Below the pieces are notes generated by a model, which was given only the letters and a program-made list of their open reading frames with translations, was not told the origin of the DNA and ran no database searches. Below are positions 22,706 to 35,700 of a stretch of DNA of 64,000 bases, in pieces. A program made the translations under genes and the position numbers. Source of the stretch: Cinnamomum chago (taxonomy: Eukaryota; Streptophyta; Magnoliopsida; Laurales; Lauraceae); the NCBI GenBank assembly GCA_038049695.1, contig CP142454.1, positions 12,752,501 to 12,816,500 of the forward strand, written 5' to 3'. Each line of letters starts with the position of its first letter. Position 1 is the first letter of the stretch.

Positions 22706-23322
22706 GTAAGGGTGTATACGGATCGGATTGGTGTAGATTAAGTCAAATTCGTCACCAATATGTTATCTATAGATTGATAGATTTGGAATCCGTCACTAAT
22801 CCATGGCCGTTAAAAACCAATCAGATCCGATCCGTGGAGGACCAATCGAATCGGTTTAATTCGTTCAATCCGCTGAATCTAATATCACTACAAGAAATTT
22901 GAGGTTTAAGGACGACACAAATTTGTCCCAAAATGTACATATTTCGTCACCGAAACTAATTGTGACGAAAAATTTTCGTCACCCGTTTTGTTGCCAAAGC
23001 CGAAGAGTATGCTCTCAAGGCTATAGTGAAATTTGGTCTAGGATTTCATTTGTTATACTTATATATATAAGTAAATTACATTTTGACCCTTGAGGTTTTT
23101 TCTTCTTTTGTATTTAGACCTCTTAAGTCTATTTTTATTTATATTTAATGTCAACGGAACTGATCGAATTAAATCCATGATTTGAGGGTGGAATCCGTCA
23201 CCGATCCGTTATTAATGAATTACAAGATTTTCAATCCGTTGCCAATCCGTTTACTTTCAGTTCAGTCAAAAATTCGTGAATCGGATCGGTTTTAAGAATC
23301 GGTAGATTTTCTGTATACCCCG
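22706..23322. mobile_element. hAT-type MITE, 617 bp, with a CACTA-like fragment inside
   Basis: The left end gtaagggtgtatacgg and right end ctgtataccccg are imperfect inverted repeats around GGGTATAC. Flanks actataaa (22698-22705) and actataat (23323-23330) match at 7 of 8. cggatcgg/ccgatccg motifs fill the ends. At 22886 cactacaagaaatttg begins, the typical terminus of CACTA elements, but no matching right terminus was found, so that part looks truncated. Confidence 0.6.
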
Positions 23323-23330
23323 ACTATAAT

Positions 23331-25186
23331 CTGTCCAGGAAATGCCATCTATTGAGCCATTGACAAATTAGGCAAGCAAGGACTGGACCAGTACTTAAGT
23401 GGGCTACTCAGGTGCACACATAAAAGCCCGACAGTCAAGTACAGTTGGACTCTTTACTCTTAAAATGAATGGTTCGGTAAGAAGCTATGCAGATGCGGAC
23501 CAACACTTTACACCAATTTGTATCAATCACATGGCTAGGATTGTGGCTAACATTTAATCCCCTTTGTTAGCCACAAGATCATAGTGCATAGATGTGGCAA
23601 TGGTACGTGCTATCGTGTGCGTGTTGTCCACTCAATTTATAATATACTTGGCATATCGCATATGTGCATGCCTAACTGGACCATCTTCTGATGGAGCTAA
23701 TGTGGGTGGAGCACAAATGTTGAAGCATGTGAAGTGGATGAACCTGTTTATCAGAAATGTGAGCATCAAGCGTTATGCCTCTTCTACCAAAAAGGACGAA
23801 ATGTTATGACTCCGTTTAAATCAAATGGTTACGACTTTCTAATCACCAATCATCTTGTTATGGGTATGTTTATCTGCATGAAATTGGACTTCTAGGAATA
23901 TCCAGCGAAAACCCTATAAAATCAAATCTTAGAAAAGTCAAGGTTATTTCTATATGGCTACCTTATCTCCTCCACCTCTACCTTCTTAAATAATATGTTT
24001 GTTTGAACCGGTTTTACAATGAATTCAATTCCAAGCACACAAATGGACCCTATATAATTTTAGAAAGTTGTGATATTTTCAAATTTCCAAATTCTCTTAG
24101 CTAGCATTATAGAAAAAAATCTTCTAGAAAATCCTTTAAAGTATTAAAAATAATAAATAAATAATACCATTAAAAACTAAATTATACATCTTTCCTATTT
24201 TCTTCCACCTTTGTTCTCATATTAATGAAAAAATTTGTTGCATGACTTCAGTTTCGACTGTACTTTGAAAGCATCTTTGGATGCTCTAATGAAATATAAT
24301 TTTGCTTGATTGGGTCCGAAAAGCAGGGATTTTATTTATCTGCTAAGTAATTGATGGTAATAATAATGCATGCGGCGCCCCACGTGTATAAATTGCACAT
24401 GCCCGAATACACTAAACATCCATATGAGATTGGAATTGAGCTTTTGGGTAGTTTCCTACGGCTTTGGGTTTGTCCAATTTGGGGCATTTTCAGAACATGG
24501 AAGACAATTAGGTGGAAAGGAACATTTGTAGGGGCTACTCTCCTAACTTTTTCATTATCTAGAGTTGTATTCACTTTTCCAAAATTAGGGATTAGGATCT
24601 CCTAAGTGGATATGTGATTGGTTGATGGCATGATAGGGATTTTAACCCATTTTGCAGTACTATACTAAAAAAAAGTGTTACCTTCTAGTGGGGCCTACTT
24701 GGATGCATGATAACCGACGGAGGCATTACAATAGAAAGGGCTAAATATGGATTACGAATACATACACATATATTTATTTGGTAAATACTCAGACACCCTA
24801 CCGGAATTATCCCATAACCATCATTCCTACGTGAGGGAATAGATCTCTTGTTGTTTGTGTGGAGAGGGAGGTGTACACCACTCACCTATATAACACTGGA
24901 TTCAACCTATGGGGCCTATCTGCCTCCCCCTGTCTCTTCACAGTTTACACTCCTTACTATCCCATAACTTTGGGGGCACTAAACCAAAATTCGACGCTCA
25001 TCCAGGATGTGTAATACCTATAATTGATCATGCAAATCGTGGCCAAAATATGACTTTATCCCTTGGCTAGGGTCTAATCAGATGACTCGAACTCAATGTC
25101 GTTGCTCTTCCAGGTCATCCCACAAGAAAGACTCTCTGTTGGGCGCCAATCTCATTCAGAAAAAAGGGACTGTAGTTGGGCTGTAG
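23331..25186. other. Intergenic, no gene seen
   Basis: AT-rich DNA. Overlapping frames of 80 and 84 codons at 24332-24605 lie on opposite strands and resemble nothing known. Confidence 0.5.
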
Positions 25187-27022
25187 TAGGGCTGTCAAAA
25201 GGTCCTAGTATTAGCCAAGCCCTTCCCTCAACATATGTGGGCCGGGCCTAAAGAGGACTAAAGCTCTTGGAGGGCTTGTGCTACGTACCTAGGCCCCTAT
25301 CTAGTCTTCACGGACGACTAGGGCAAGGACATACCCGGGCCCAACACCGGTAAAGAAGAAAAATAATTTTTAGTTTTTTTTTTCTACACTACCACAAGAT
25401 CACCAAGTGTAAGCTTGACTTTAACTCTCTTTTTTTATCTAAACTTGGGACCACCAATGCAATACGACAAGCAACATGGCAGTGGATGGAAGCTCACTTT
25501 ACTGCAGTATGTTTATGGTGATGGCTAGGCAATCATTTATTATCTAAGAGAAGACTATGTGATGATATTAGTGAATTTTATTTTTTTTAACTCATCAACT
25601 TTAGGCCCTTGATAGAATGAATTATATGGATGGTAAATGATATTCATTTTACGACAATTTATATCTAGGGTGATGGATTGGCAAAAATATTTTAGTATCA
25701 AAGAGAAGGCTATAGGATCTTATGCACCCATTGAGCTACTATTTCTTCCAAAATTAATTGATGACTAGCAAAGCATGCCCGCGCTAAGCCCAAGCCCAGA
25801 AATAAAAATAAGTCCAATTTGTGGCTATTTTATGAGATATTAATTAATGAGAAGATAAATATACCATTTATTACGGTTCGAAGTTTGGACCAACCCGACA
25901 TTTATATAAAGTAAATATTATTTTTTATATAAATGAGTATGAAACTTCAAGTCTTATGTAAATTAACATGAATGTTTATGTATTTGTTTTAGTAATTTCA
26001 GCTTTATTTCAAGTTGAAAAGCCTAAAAGCCCATAAAGTCTCTTTTTATTTATATAAGCAAATTTAAAAATAAAAGATTAGGATGGGCATGTGGGCCAGT
26101 TTGTGGGTGGCACTGCCTGACCTAATTAGGGCACGGCATAGCACGGCTATGCCGATCTGAAAGTGGGCCATGCTTTTTTTACAAAAGTTCAAATCTTATC
26201 TTTATTTGAGAATTACTGGAGGTATTTATATCTTCCTGTAAGAATCCCTTTTGTTTTTACATTTTGTTAAAAATAACTTTTTGAAACATTTTACTTTCAG
26301 CGGAATGGGCCAAAATCCCATTTGGTAATATAACTTGGTTGGATAGAGTTATTGAGCAATGCGGATTTTTTCATCTAGACTCTTTAATCACATATCTATA
26401 ATACATATATATTAAAATTTGAATTCACATAAAGAATCTTAGCAAAAGTGGACTTTGAATTGATTGATAGAGCTTATCTTTTGAAATTGATTTGAGATCC
26501 AATTTCTCAAATTGATTTGATATTAGAGTCCAATTTTTGCAATCGATTAGCAAATTGGACTCTAATTTCGAAATCGATTCCTACGTCTATAATATATATT
26601 AATAGAAGAGGCATAACTCAATATTTTATATAGCATTTAACATCGCGCCCGCGGGCCTGTTTTTTGAGTGGTCGCAGGGAGTGGCATTGTGGCACGCCTC
26701 TGCCCAACAAAGGCAATTTGATAGTATTGGTGAATCTTCTCTTTTAACTCATCAATTGAGAACAAGAGGTTGGTTGGTTGGCAATGATTGATCCCTGGGT
26801 ATACAACTCTTCCCACATGTAAGGGCTTCTCTTTTCAGGTGTGTGGGCTCTCCTTCTCACTTGTGTGGGCTTCTCGATGGCACTGATTGGAAGCCCTATT
26901 CATTATTGATGATGCTATAAATTATTATAATATAAATTTAATTTGGGTACTGAGGCCCTGAGCTTGACCCAAGCCCTTATTCCACCTGACCTTCTAAATG
27001 CATTTCTGATCTCAGAAATACT
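25187..27022. other. Possible truncated hAT-like element and AT-rich DNA
   Basis: tagggctgtcaaaagg at 25187 matches the terminus of the hAT element at 1653-3241 and is followed by GGCCC-rich DNA as in that element. No right terminus or target duplication was found before the next element at 27023, so only a left-end fragment can be claimed. The rest has GC-rich islets at about 26080-26170 and 26640-26710 and no gene. Confidence 0.35.
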
Positions 27023-27556
27023 TAGGGTTGTCAATCGTGTCGTGTTAACGAATTCGGGTTACGGGTTACCGATTTCGCGTTAAAATCACCTCAACCCGTA
27101 CACGACCTGTTAACTTAAGAGGTCAACAAATCCAACCCGAACACAACCTATTAATTTAATGGGTTACACGACCTAACCTGTTAACTCGTTAAGTAATTAA
27201 GTCATTTCGGAAAATAAAAGAAAATATATAAAAAGAAAAATATATAAGCCACACGAAACTGTAAGTGAGGATCTTGAGTGGATCCCACCTAAAACTTCAC
27301 TATAAAATAATAAATTTCAATTTCTTCTTTATGAATATAAATTAATTCTAACTACACTAAGGGACTAAAAAAAATTTAACGGGTTAAGCGGGTTGTTAAC
27401 GGGTTATTGGTTTAATTTGTACCCGACCCGTTAACTTAAAGTGTTAACGGGTTTAACCCGTTAACGACCAGAACCCGTTAAGAGCCCACCCGAACCCGTT
27501 AATATCGTGTGAGTTCGTATTGTGTTAACGGGTCATGTGACATTTTAACAGCCCTA
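27023..27556. mobile_element. hAT-type MITE, 534 bp
   Basis: The left end tagggttgtcaatcgtg and right end ttttaacagcccta are inverted repeats with a few mismatches. Flanks gaaatact (27015-27022) and ggaatact (27557-27564) match at 7 of 8 bases, as for an old hAT target duplication. The inside has many cgggtt/aacccg motifs around gttaac. No coding capacity. Confidence 0.75.
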
Positions 27557-27564
27557 GGAATACT

Positions 27565-29231
27565 GAACCCAAATAGGATTGTCATGTGGACCTGATGCTT
27601 TGGGGTCGGGATCAGCCGGGACCAATATGCAACCGTGGGTAGACCATCAAAAAAAAAAAAAAACTCCAAGGATTGCCTTAATCCCATGGTGGAAGTTTCA
27701 AATAAATCAGGTCCATTACACCTTACCCACCAGTATTTGGACAAACCATGACCAGTACTCATCAAGGCAATCAATCCATTTAATTCGATTACTCTATCTA
27801 CTTCTCACTGGCCGGTTCCCTACAGCATAAATACTCATAGAATCTATAAAGAGGAGTTCCAACCTAAAATCCAAGACACCCATTGAGTATGGCCCACTGA
27901 TCTGAGAGCTAATTTGACAATGGGATCTTATTAATTGTTATCATTGAATAGTCAGGGTGGGGTCGAGGTTTGGGGTGAGGGGGTTGAAATGGGTCGAGTT
28001 TGGTTTGGGTCCATTGATGGCCCTGAGATGCAAGCCTTGACCCTACTAAAATGATGATTTATGGGCTTACTCTCACCTACTCCACTACATTTAACCTCAA
28101 GTCTCCTACTCCCACTATGTCAGCTGTTACCATCACCAAGCGATGGCCCTACTACAGGTGCAAAACCAAGAACGGACCTACTTGGCTATCATGCTACGTA
28201 AGCCACAGTTTTCCAAATGGACTTGTCATTGACAATGGCCTGGCATGTTGGTCCACTTGGCTATCCACTAAACGTTCCTACCCTTTCACGGACCAGCTCT
28301 CCACGTATTCACAACAAGGGCTTCTTGCCCAGTTGATTGAGTACGTACCTGTTTCTCAATATAATTCCCCAAGTTCATATCCCTCAGTACTTAATACTTA
28401 ATGCAGTAGCAGACTTCTTTCTTTTTTTCATGACTAGGCTTCCCTTCCTGTCTGGTCGTTCATTGTTCTCAACCCCCTTAGCTAGGTAAAAAAAAAAGGC
28501 CTTTCCTTGCATCAGTGATCACCCAATTGACACAATTAGATCATGTAAAAAAAAATGAATGTGTGCTACATATATATATATAGGTACAAAATTGTCTTAA
28601 CTTTGAAGACCTTAGATCAAGTGTCACACAAATCTTAAATCCCCCGCCTATCTTAGTTCCTCTTGAGCTTCTGTTTTTTGCATTATATAGATGAGAAGAG
28701 CAGGAGGGACCATTTTTTCTCTCTAAACTATAAATTATAAGTACATAAATCTGTTCTGCATATGCATATATTCATATAATATACTACGGTAGGAAAGCCA
28801 CTTTGGAAGGGATTCTTGATCCTATGAATCTTTCATATAGAGAAATCTTGAGTTAAAAGAGTGGAACTCTATAGTGGAGTTTAATTATCCATTTAAATCT
28901 AAATCGTTAAAAACACAGGTATAAGGGGTATCATGAAATTTTACATCAATCCAGACTTTGTTCCATTATTGGATCGAATGTTTAACAAAAACGTAATTAA
29001 CATATTCTTATGCATATTTATTACATGCTTTTCATCAGAAGGTTTATATCAATATGGGACAAACTCCAATTGATGCAAAATTCAAGAATACCCCCACATA
29101 TTTGGAGGGCATTTATTTTTAACATTTTAGATTCTAATGGATGGATGGCCCAACTGTGGAGTTTCTAAAAAAAAAAACCATAGTTTTTATGAGAATTTAT
29201 ATATGGCCCCAACAAAAAAAAAATCACAATG
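27565..29231. other. Intergenic, no gene seen
   Basis: Includes a poly-A tract (about 27650-27663) and a short TA repeat (about 28568-28582). A 116-codon frame at 28051-28401 is low in complexity and matches no family I recognise, so I do not call it a gene. Confidence 0.5.
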
Positions 29232-29436
29232 CACTACACCAAAAATCGGAAATTGGAACGGAAAAGCGTTCCTAATCCTCCCGTTCCTAATCCGTTAAAC
29301 CGTTCCAGTTTCCGTTCCAATTTGGATTAGGAACGGTTGGTACCAAATTGGAACGGAAATTGGAACGGTTTAACGAATTAGGAACGGGAGGATTAGGAAC
29401 GCTTTTCCGTTCCAATTTTCGATTTTTGGTGTAGTG
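29232..29436. mobile_element. CACTA-type palindromic MITE, 205 bp
   Basis: Begins cactacaccaaaaatcg and ends cgatttttggtgtagtg, a perfect 17-bp terminal inverted repeat, with the 3-bp target duplication atg at 29229-29231 and 29437-29439. The two arms stay complementary over about 95 bp with few mismatches, so a transcript would fold into a long hairpin. Both the terminus and the 3-bp duplication are typical of CACTA elements. It lies about 650 bp upstream of the Dof coding start. Confidence 0.88.
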
Positions 29437-29439
29437 ATG

Positions 29440-30083
29440 GTCCCTCCATGGAATAATATTTGGTTCCACCACTGCCCTTGGGAAAAATTTGTAGATCTAA
29501 ACACGAACCAACCATGCAAGTAACTAACACAGACCAAAAGCTGTTGGGGTTTTACATATTACATTACATATAGTACATTACAATACATAATACATTCATG
29601 ATACACATACATGGAAAATCCTGTTATTTATTCAGTAGATATATATGTAATACCAAAGAGCATATAGAACTCCTCAATAAGAGGAGGAAGAGAGAATGTC
29701 AAGTGTCCCGAGGCATGCACTCGGTTCTGCAATCCAACATCAACGAATGGAAACAGTCCACGTGTAACAGCATAGACACGATCTATCATCCGACGGAGCA
29801 GTAGCAAATCACGCTCTCCCTTCGCCCCAACGGTTCCGGAACCGCCCCCGGCTTATCATATCAACCACCTCCTCAACCCCACACATGCACTTGCACATGC
29901 ACATGCACATGCTCTCATCCTTCTCTCACTTAATATCTCATTCTTCTCCTCTCTCTCTCTCTCTCTCAAAATCCCCTCTTCTCTCCTCTCCTGGGCTTCT
30001 CATCTTTCTATCTTTCTTTCTCTCTCTCACTAAATTTCTTATATGCAGGCCTAGTACAGTGGTTAGGAATTCAACAGAGAAAT
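29440..30083 (+). promoter_or_regulatory. Upstream region and 5' leader of the Dof gene
   Basis: The stretch before the Dof ATG has a CT-repeat leader (about 29947-29970 and 30000-30030), common in plant 5' untranslated regions, and an atgcac repeat at about 29884-29910. A possible splice acceptor (ttcttatatgcag, ending at 30048) precedes the ATG by 35 bp. No sure TATA box is marked because several AT-rich motifs compete. Confidence 0.45.
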
Positions 30084-31046
30084 ATGTTCACTTCTGGTGA
30101 GAACATGTTCACATGCCCTCCTTCAAGGCCTTCTATAATGGAGAGGAAATGGAAGCCCAATGTAGAGTTGGCCCCCAATTGCCCTCGTTGTGACTCTTCC
30201 AACACCAAATTCTGCTACTACAACAACTACAGCCTCTCTCAGCCTCGCTACTTCTGCAAGGGCTGCAGAAGGTATTGGACTAAAGGAGGGTCCCTTCGCA
30301 ACGTCCCCGTCGGCGGTGGATGCCGGAAGAATCGAAGGGGGAAGTCTATAAGGGTGTCGACGGATCATCGAAGAGTAGTCGATGGAGGGAGTTCGGCTTA
30401 TGCCCGATTCGGGTCCGGCAGGGATGGTTCAGACCTTGTTGGTGATGACCCACTTGGCAATTTCGGTCTTCCTAGTGAAGATGGTATCGGACCGTCCACC
30501 GATATGTCCGGACCGGACGCTTCGGGGATCGATCTAGCAGCCGTCTATGCTAAATTCTTGAACCAGCGCTCCGATGGGGACTCCGGGATCACCGCGCCGG
30601 TGTTGTCAGGTGAATTCAATGTGTCGCCGGTGGAATTGTCCAATTCGAATCAGTCGCCGCCGCCCATAGAATTCTCACAGGAGACCAACCTTGTTGAGTG
30701 CCAAAGGGCATTGGATCCCATACTAGAGGCCCAATTGAGTGACACCCACCAAATTTACTTGGGCGAATTTGACTTGAATTGCAAGGAAAAGGATAGAATT
30801 GGGCAATACACCAGTACAGAATCAACTGATTTTGGTCTGCAGTCATTATCCAGTGAAGGAGTGCTACAAGACATCTTCTGGTCCAACAACTACCAAATGC
30901 CTTCTGGTTACACTCCACAATCCCTTCATCAGCCACAAGGGTTTGAATCAGTTTTGGAAGATCATCTCACTGTCCATCCCAACCTTCAAAATGGTAACTG
31001 GAGCTCCTTTGATCTTTCATGTTATGATACTTTCTCCAGGCCTTGA
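30084..31046 (+). CDS. Dof zinc-finger transcription factor
   Basis: Plant-specific nuclear DNA-binding protein. Dof factors bind AAAG core sites in promoters. 320 residues, one open frame without introns. The Dof domain is at about residues 31-85, with Cys33, Cys36, Cys58 and Cys61 giving the C-x2-C-x21-C-x2-C single zinc finger, followed by the RRYWTKGG and RNVPVGGG blocks and the basic RKNRRGK patch. The rest is Ser/Asp-rich and probably regulatory; it includes an [12 protein letters not shown] segment that I associate with the DOF1.2/DOF3.5-like group, from memory only. The ATG at 30084 is the first in frame after the leader. Met8 and Met19 (30138) are possible alternative starts, all upstream of the finger. 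The target genes cannot be read from sequence. Confidence 0.95.
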   Translation: MFTSGENMFTCPPSRPSIMERKWKPNVELAPNCPRCDSSNTKFCYYNNYSLSQPRYFCKGCRRYWTKGGSLRNVPVGGGCRKNRRGKSIRVSTDHRRVVDGGSSAYARFGSGRDGSDLVGDDPLGNFGLPSEDGIGPSTDMSGPDASGIDLAAVYAKFLNQRSDGDSGITAPVLSGEFNVSPVELSNSNQSPPPIEFSQETNLVECQRALDPILEAQLSDTHQIYLGEFDLNCKEKDRIGQYTSTESTDFGLQSLSSEGVLQDIFWSNNYQMPSGYTPQSLHQPQGFESVLEDHLTVHPNLQNGNWSSFDLSCYDTFSRP

Positions 31047-32353
31047 AAGCTGTAATTTTTACATTTTCCATGCTCTCTCTCTTTTATATATATATATATA
31101 TTTATCTTTTTTCTTCTTCTTCTTCTTTCTATTTCCATTGTTCTGAACTTCTGGTAAAAGTTACATACGAAAAAGGGAAGTGAATTCAAGGAGAGACTGT
31201 AGCTGCTGAAGTCTTCTTGTTGTGGATATTTGTCCATTTGATTGATAGGTAATTACAATAATGCCATCTTCTCCTTTTGGAGCTATCTCTCACCATGATT
31301 GAGCCCTTGTGATACTTGGTTAGCTGTTGGTTAGACAATGCCGAATTCATCTGTCACTGTTCGACAAGAGGACAAGCATGCAAAACCAATTTCTGTTACC
31401 CAGGCCAGAGATTTTCTGGCGCTAATGGTGTCTTGACTGGACCCATTGGAGCTGTTGTCATTTTTTATCTGAGGACTGTCTATACTATAATTTTGGGGGT
31501 CACATGGTACAAACATCCGTATGGTACTGTGGAACATACTATACTGTAGATGCAATCTGATATGTTAGATGTTATAGCTAGGATTGGTTTGTGTCTACTT
31601 ATTTGTGAATGTGTATCCTTGAGACTTGAGAGAGGATAAATTGGATCCAACATGGCCCGCAATAGGCGCATAATCGGAGAATCAGCATCATTCAATGGGT
31701 TGTGCCCAATTTTGGGTTTTTTCAACCTTTTATGCGAATCCAAGTAACTTGCAAGGATATCTTGCAATTCACCTTTATAAAATGAATTGAAGTATAAAAC
31801 TCATACCGTCGACCTTAAATAGATGAGATAAAACTTGGATGATCATGAAAGTGACGAGTTTGTGGCTACTCGAAAATTTTTAAATGTCACTGGTGTTGGA
31901 AATTATTACCCTTCTAATTGACACTCAAAGATCAGATCAACGAATTTGCTATAATACAAAAATTCATTTAGAGGGCACTCTCCAAGGCCGCAATAAAATA
32001 AGACCATCTTAGGGTTCCATGGGGAAGAAGGGATGCATTTGCATGAGATCCGGTGGATATGAAGTGGGTGAAGTTTTTTCTCTTCCTCTACTGGACGTGT
32101 GCTCCCAGTTTTGTCGTTTGCATTCCCTCGAAGTTGATTATCCACTGGAATTCGTGAGGATAAATGTGGGGCTTTTGATCAGTAAAGTATAAAGTATAGT
32201 CCCATCCAACTAATATAGAAAAAAAAAAAAGAACTTCACTAAAGATGATTAAAATGTTCTACCTATTATTCATAGTTGTAAATCTACAGAAGATCGTCTC
32301 ACCACCTCCAACCCCACTCCCAACCCGAGTGATGGCCTCAAGTATCTCAGCTT
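31047..32353. other. Dof 3' region and intergenic DNA
   Basis: The first few hundred bases are the probable Dof 3' untranslated region, with a TA microsatellite at about 31085-31101. The rest is AT-rich, without a recognisable gene. A 14-bp target duplication of the next element (aagtatctcagctt) ends this stretch at 32340-32353. Confidence 0.5.
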
Positions 32354-32742
32354 TTGGAATCTCTTCGGTGTTTTTCGAGATACTACCATGGCAATTTTAT
32401 TCTGGAGAGTTCTTCTTCTAATGCGATGAGTTGAGTTTCAAATCAGAAGGCTTATCCATGGAAGTTTCAGTTCCTCTTCAATGAAATCCGTGTTTTATCC
32501 ACCGCCATTAATGTTAGCTTTCAGCATAAGAGTAGGTCATCAAACATGATGGCGGACGCTTTAACCAAGCAAGGTGTTGAGAGAGTTTCCCCTTGGGAGA
32601 GTTTTATTATGTAGTTGTGGTGTGAGGGGGTACATTTCTCTTGTACCTCTGTTTTCTTTTCCATTTTTCTTTTCTTCATGTACTCTTTATTTGTATTCTT
32701 TTCTCTTTTAATATAAGTTACTGTTACTAATAAAATAAAAAA
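32354..32742 (+). mobile_element. 5'-truncated LINE insertion with RNase H tail
   Basis: A 14-bp direct repeat aagtatctcagctt flanks the insert (32340-32353 and 32743-32756). It ends in an A-rich tail (taaaataaaaaaaa). The + strand frame just before carries residues FQHKSRSSNMMADALTKQG, the end of a plant LINE RNase H domain, then a stop and a T-rich 3' untranslated region. Target-primed insertion with 5' truncation, an A-tail and a long target duplication is the normal LINE outcome. Only the last roughly 0.4 kb of the element is present. Confidence 0.85.
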
Positions 32743-32756
32743 AAGTATCTCAGCTT

Positions 32757-35700
32757 GTGCAGCTTTATGTGCTCGTGCCTATCAATTTCATCTTCTCTTA
32801 TGGGGCCTAACTGCCTAAGTGGTTTATCTATGTTCTTTTTTTTTTTAATCTCAGTCAAGGGGCTGGGATTCAAGAGAGAGCCCGCATATTTATAAGAAAG
32901 CAGCACACTCAAGTAGATTGGAAGCCCGCACATACAAGAAGAAATCTCGCACAAGTGGAAAAGCAGTTCGTATAAGCGGAAAGAGATGACGTACCGGGAC
33001 TCCGGACAGTCAAATAAGAACTGACGCACTTATATATGTTCGTGTGCCAAATCTGGCTGCATAGACATCCCTCATCGTATGCTCTGAGCTTTGTTCTTAA
33101 TTTGTCATAGTAGCAACAAGACGACTTAAATTGTCAATATGGCTACAAAACATAAGATAGGTGGTATGGAGGTGTGGCCCAATGGAGCTAGGTTTATTAG
33201 AATAGCTAGCTATATGTATTGATAGCCTTCTTATCAAAGAAAATGAAAATGGGTGCAAATATGAAAACAGTGAACAATTTGAGATTATTGCTTTCAATTA
33301 AACGGCCAGTAATCTTCATTATTGAGGCCCAGCTTTTATAGATATCACCCATTTGTTTTCTTCAGATGGATTCTTAAGAAATCTTTCTCAAGGAATCATG
33401 GAAAATTTAGTTCATTATTTTCATTTTCCTTACAAAAAGAAATTTAATGTAACATAGAAAACATTTTCTACTTTACATGCTTCTTCCGCGGGGAGTCATA
33501 TGCTGATATACAAACATGACCTAAAAGGTAAAGATGGAGATTGGACTTAGACTTTGCTAGGATTTAATTTACCATCAAAACATGAAATATTTGGTGCCAT
33601 CTTGTAAATTCACATTTGATTATTAAGTTCAACACCTTCGATAAAAAGGTATTGCTTTGAAGGGAAATGGCACATACGAGCATACTACATATAGGCTAAA
33701 CGTAGTCTAGCTTGTGGGGCCAACTTAGATGTAAGTTTACTAATGTGAGGATGGCAGATTGAAAGGTCTCCTCATGAAAAGGGAGATCCAAAAAATCAAC
33801 CCCACTAAATTATTCTAGCCATTGATTTAACAGTCTTAAATTTTAATAGCATCTTAATTGGAGCTTTTTTAAAGACTCGATTCAATGGTGAGTTTAGATA
33901 ATGTAAAATTGGCTTCCATGTCAGATCATGGAATAAAAAGACTATCTAAGGACTGCCATGATGAAATGTGGGCTGACATTACTTGCAATTGCACCGTGAG
34001 AACATTTTCCATGCTTTGAAATCATAAGAATCTAAGTCCAAGTAAACAAGGGTGAACCCACATATATAGTTTTGGGGGTGGTTGCCCTCACTGGACGTAG
34101 ATCCACACTTCAAAAACACTCATAAAAATGTTAGGTTCTCTTTTACAATTCATTTGAAAATCTTCGATCCACCCTCAAGATCCACATAAAAATCCTAGAG
34201 CTTGCACCCAAAATCCAGCCCCCTATTCGGACTAAATTGTTATATAAGTCAACGATAATTAAATCCACCAAACTATTTTTTATATAATGAGAACAACAAT
34301 TAAATCTACCAAACCATCATTTATATTATGGGAGCCGTGGTCCCTCCTACCATATCACACAGGTCCTCCATTACACTGCAATTATAGTAAGGACACAAGT
34401 ACTTCACCCACCCACGCGTTTCCCCCTTTGATAATGTCTCCAAAGTCCAAGAGTAAGATTGAGAGTGTCAACATGGGCATGTTGCAAATACCAAGTTGGG
34501 TAATCACAGAAATCAAACCACCCACAGTTTGGCCAGAGAGGATGAAATGGGACAAATGGACAAATGTGGGGCCCACTGCTATCCGGGTGGGTTGCCGTGA
34601 ACTGTTGGAATTCAATGAGGATAGTGACATGAGAGAGCTGGATCGGCAAAAACTATTAATGGAAATGGTTTAGGGATGTTACCCATCATAATCAATCCAT
34701 TTCATGAGATCTCAAATCCATATGTCCTTAATATCTATCCATTCATTCATTGATTTATTTACAACATCACATGGCCAGTGTTATGTACAGTGCTACACCT
34801 TGTCACAAGTACGTTGTGAAGCTGTTTCTAACTTGCCTTGTTTTAGCCAAAGGGACCACCCTAAGTTTCCAACTACTTGCATAAGAAGGGATGCATTTTA
34901 TCCTTCCATAATCTATCAAAAGGAAGAACTTGTGTTGAGGCTTGCTAAATTTGATGCCGACTTTCATGTGGGAGAGGTGCATTGATAGGACACACGTGCC
35001 ACATCCGAACCATGCATGCATTGGGGGCCCCACAGTATAGATTACATGACCCAAAAAAGGACCTATTTATTGGTTAAGTGGGCCACTTTTGCTTCTTCAT
35101 ATAGATTCTCCTCTTAAAAAAATTTATGAGGGTGAGGGTTAGTGGAATTAAGAAGGGAGGAGAGAAGTGAAACTTTTTAACTTAATTTTTCCCTATGTAC
35201 CAGTTCCAAACCTAAGTAAAATAGGAGGGTTAGTCCACTCTTTAATATGAGTTCTGTTTGGATGGTATAAAACTTCAGCAATGGCGCCGATGGTTAAGGC
35301 AGGAACAAAAGAAAAAAAAAAAATCAGCCCTGCATTCATGGAATTTAGAAGACGCAAGTAATTAAGCATTTTTTTTTCAAGTTTACGCAAAAGAAACAAA
35401 AAAACTAAGGGCACATCAATTGAGCGTCCGAAAAAAAAATCCCCACCACTTAACCCATTGTAAAGGTTTTTCTGGAAATTGCGTTACACAAACATATACT
35501 ATAAGTGTTTACATGGTTTAGGGTAAAGATTATATCCTTCACCAAATGTAAGGCAAACCAAGAATGCTAGTGTTGACAAATGTGCCACACTTGTAGTTGG
35601 GCCCACCCATGTGACAAGGCACGTGGGCTCCACTACAAAGATCAATAGATGGTAATGTTTATGTGCTGGTTAATTAGGTACTTCCCACTGCAGTAGTGGG

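Noticed and set aside
25040..25150. B-box-like gttcgag on the - strand suggesting a SINE or tRNA
   Set aside because: No A-box at the right distance and no tRNA cloverleaf.
28051..28401. 116-codon frame in the region upstream of the Dof gene
   Set aside because: Low-complexity composition, no domain, no splice or leader context.
34287..34673. 128-codon frame
   Set aside because: Overlaps two frames of similar length on the other strand. No recognisable family.
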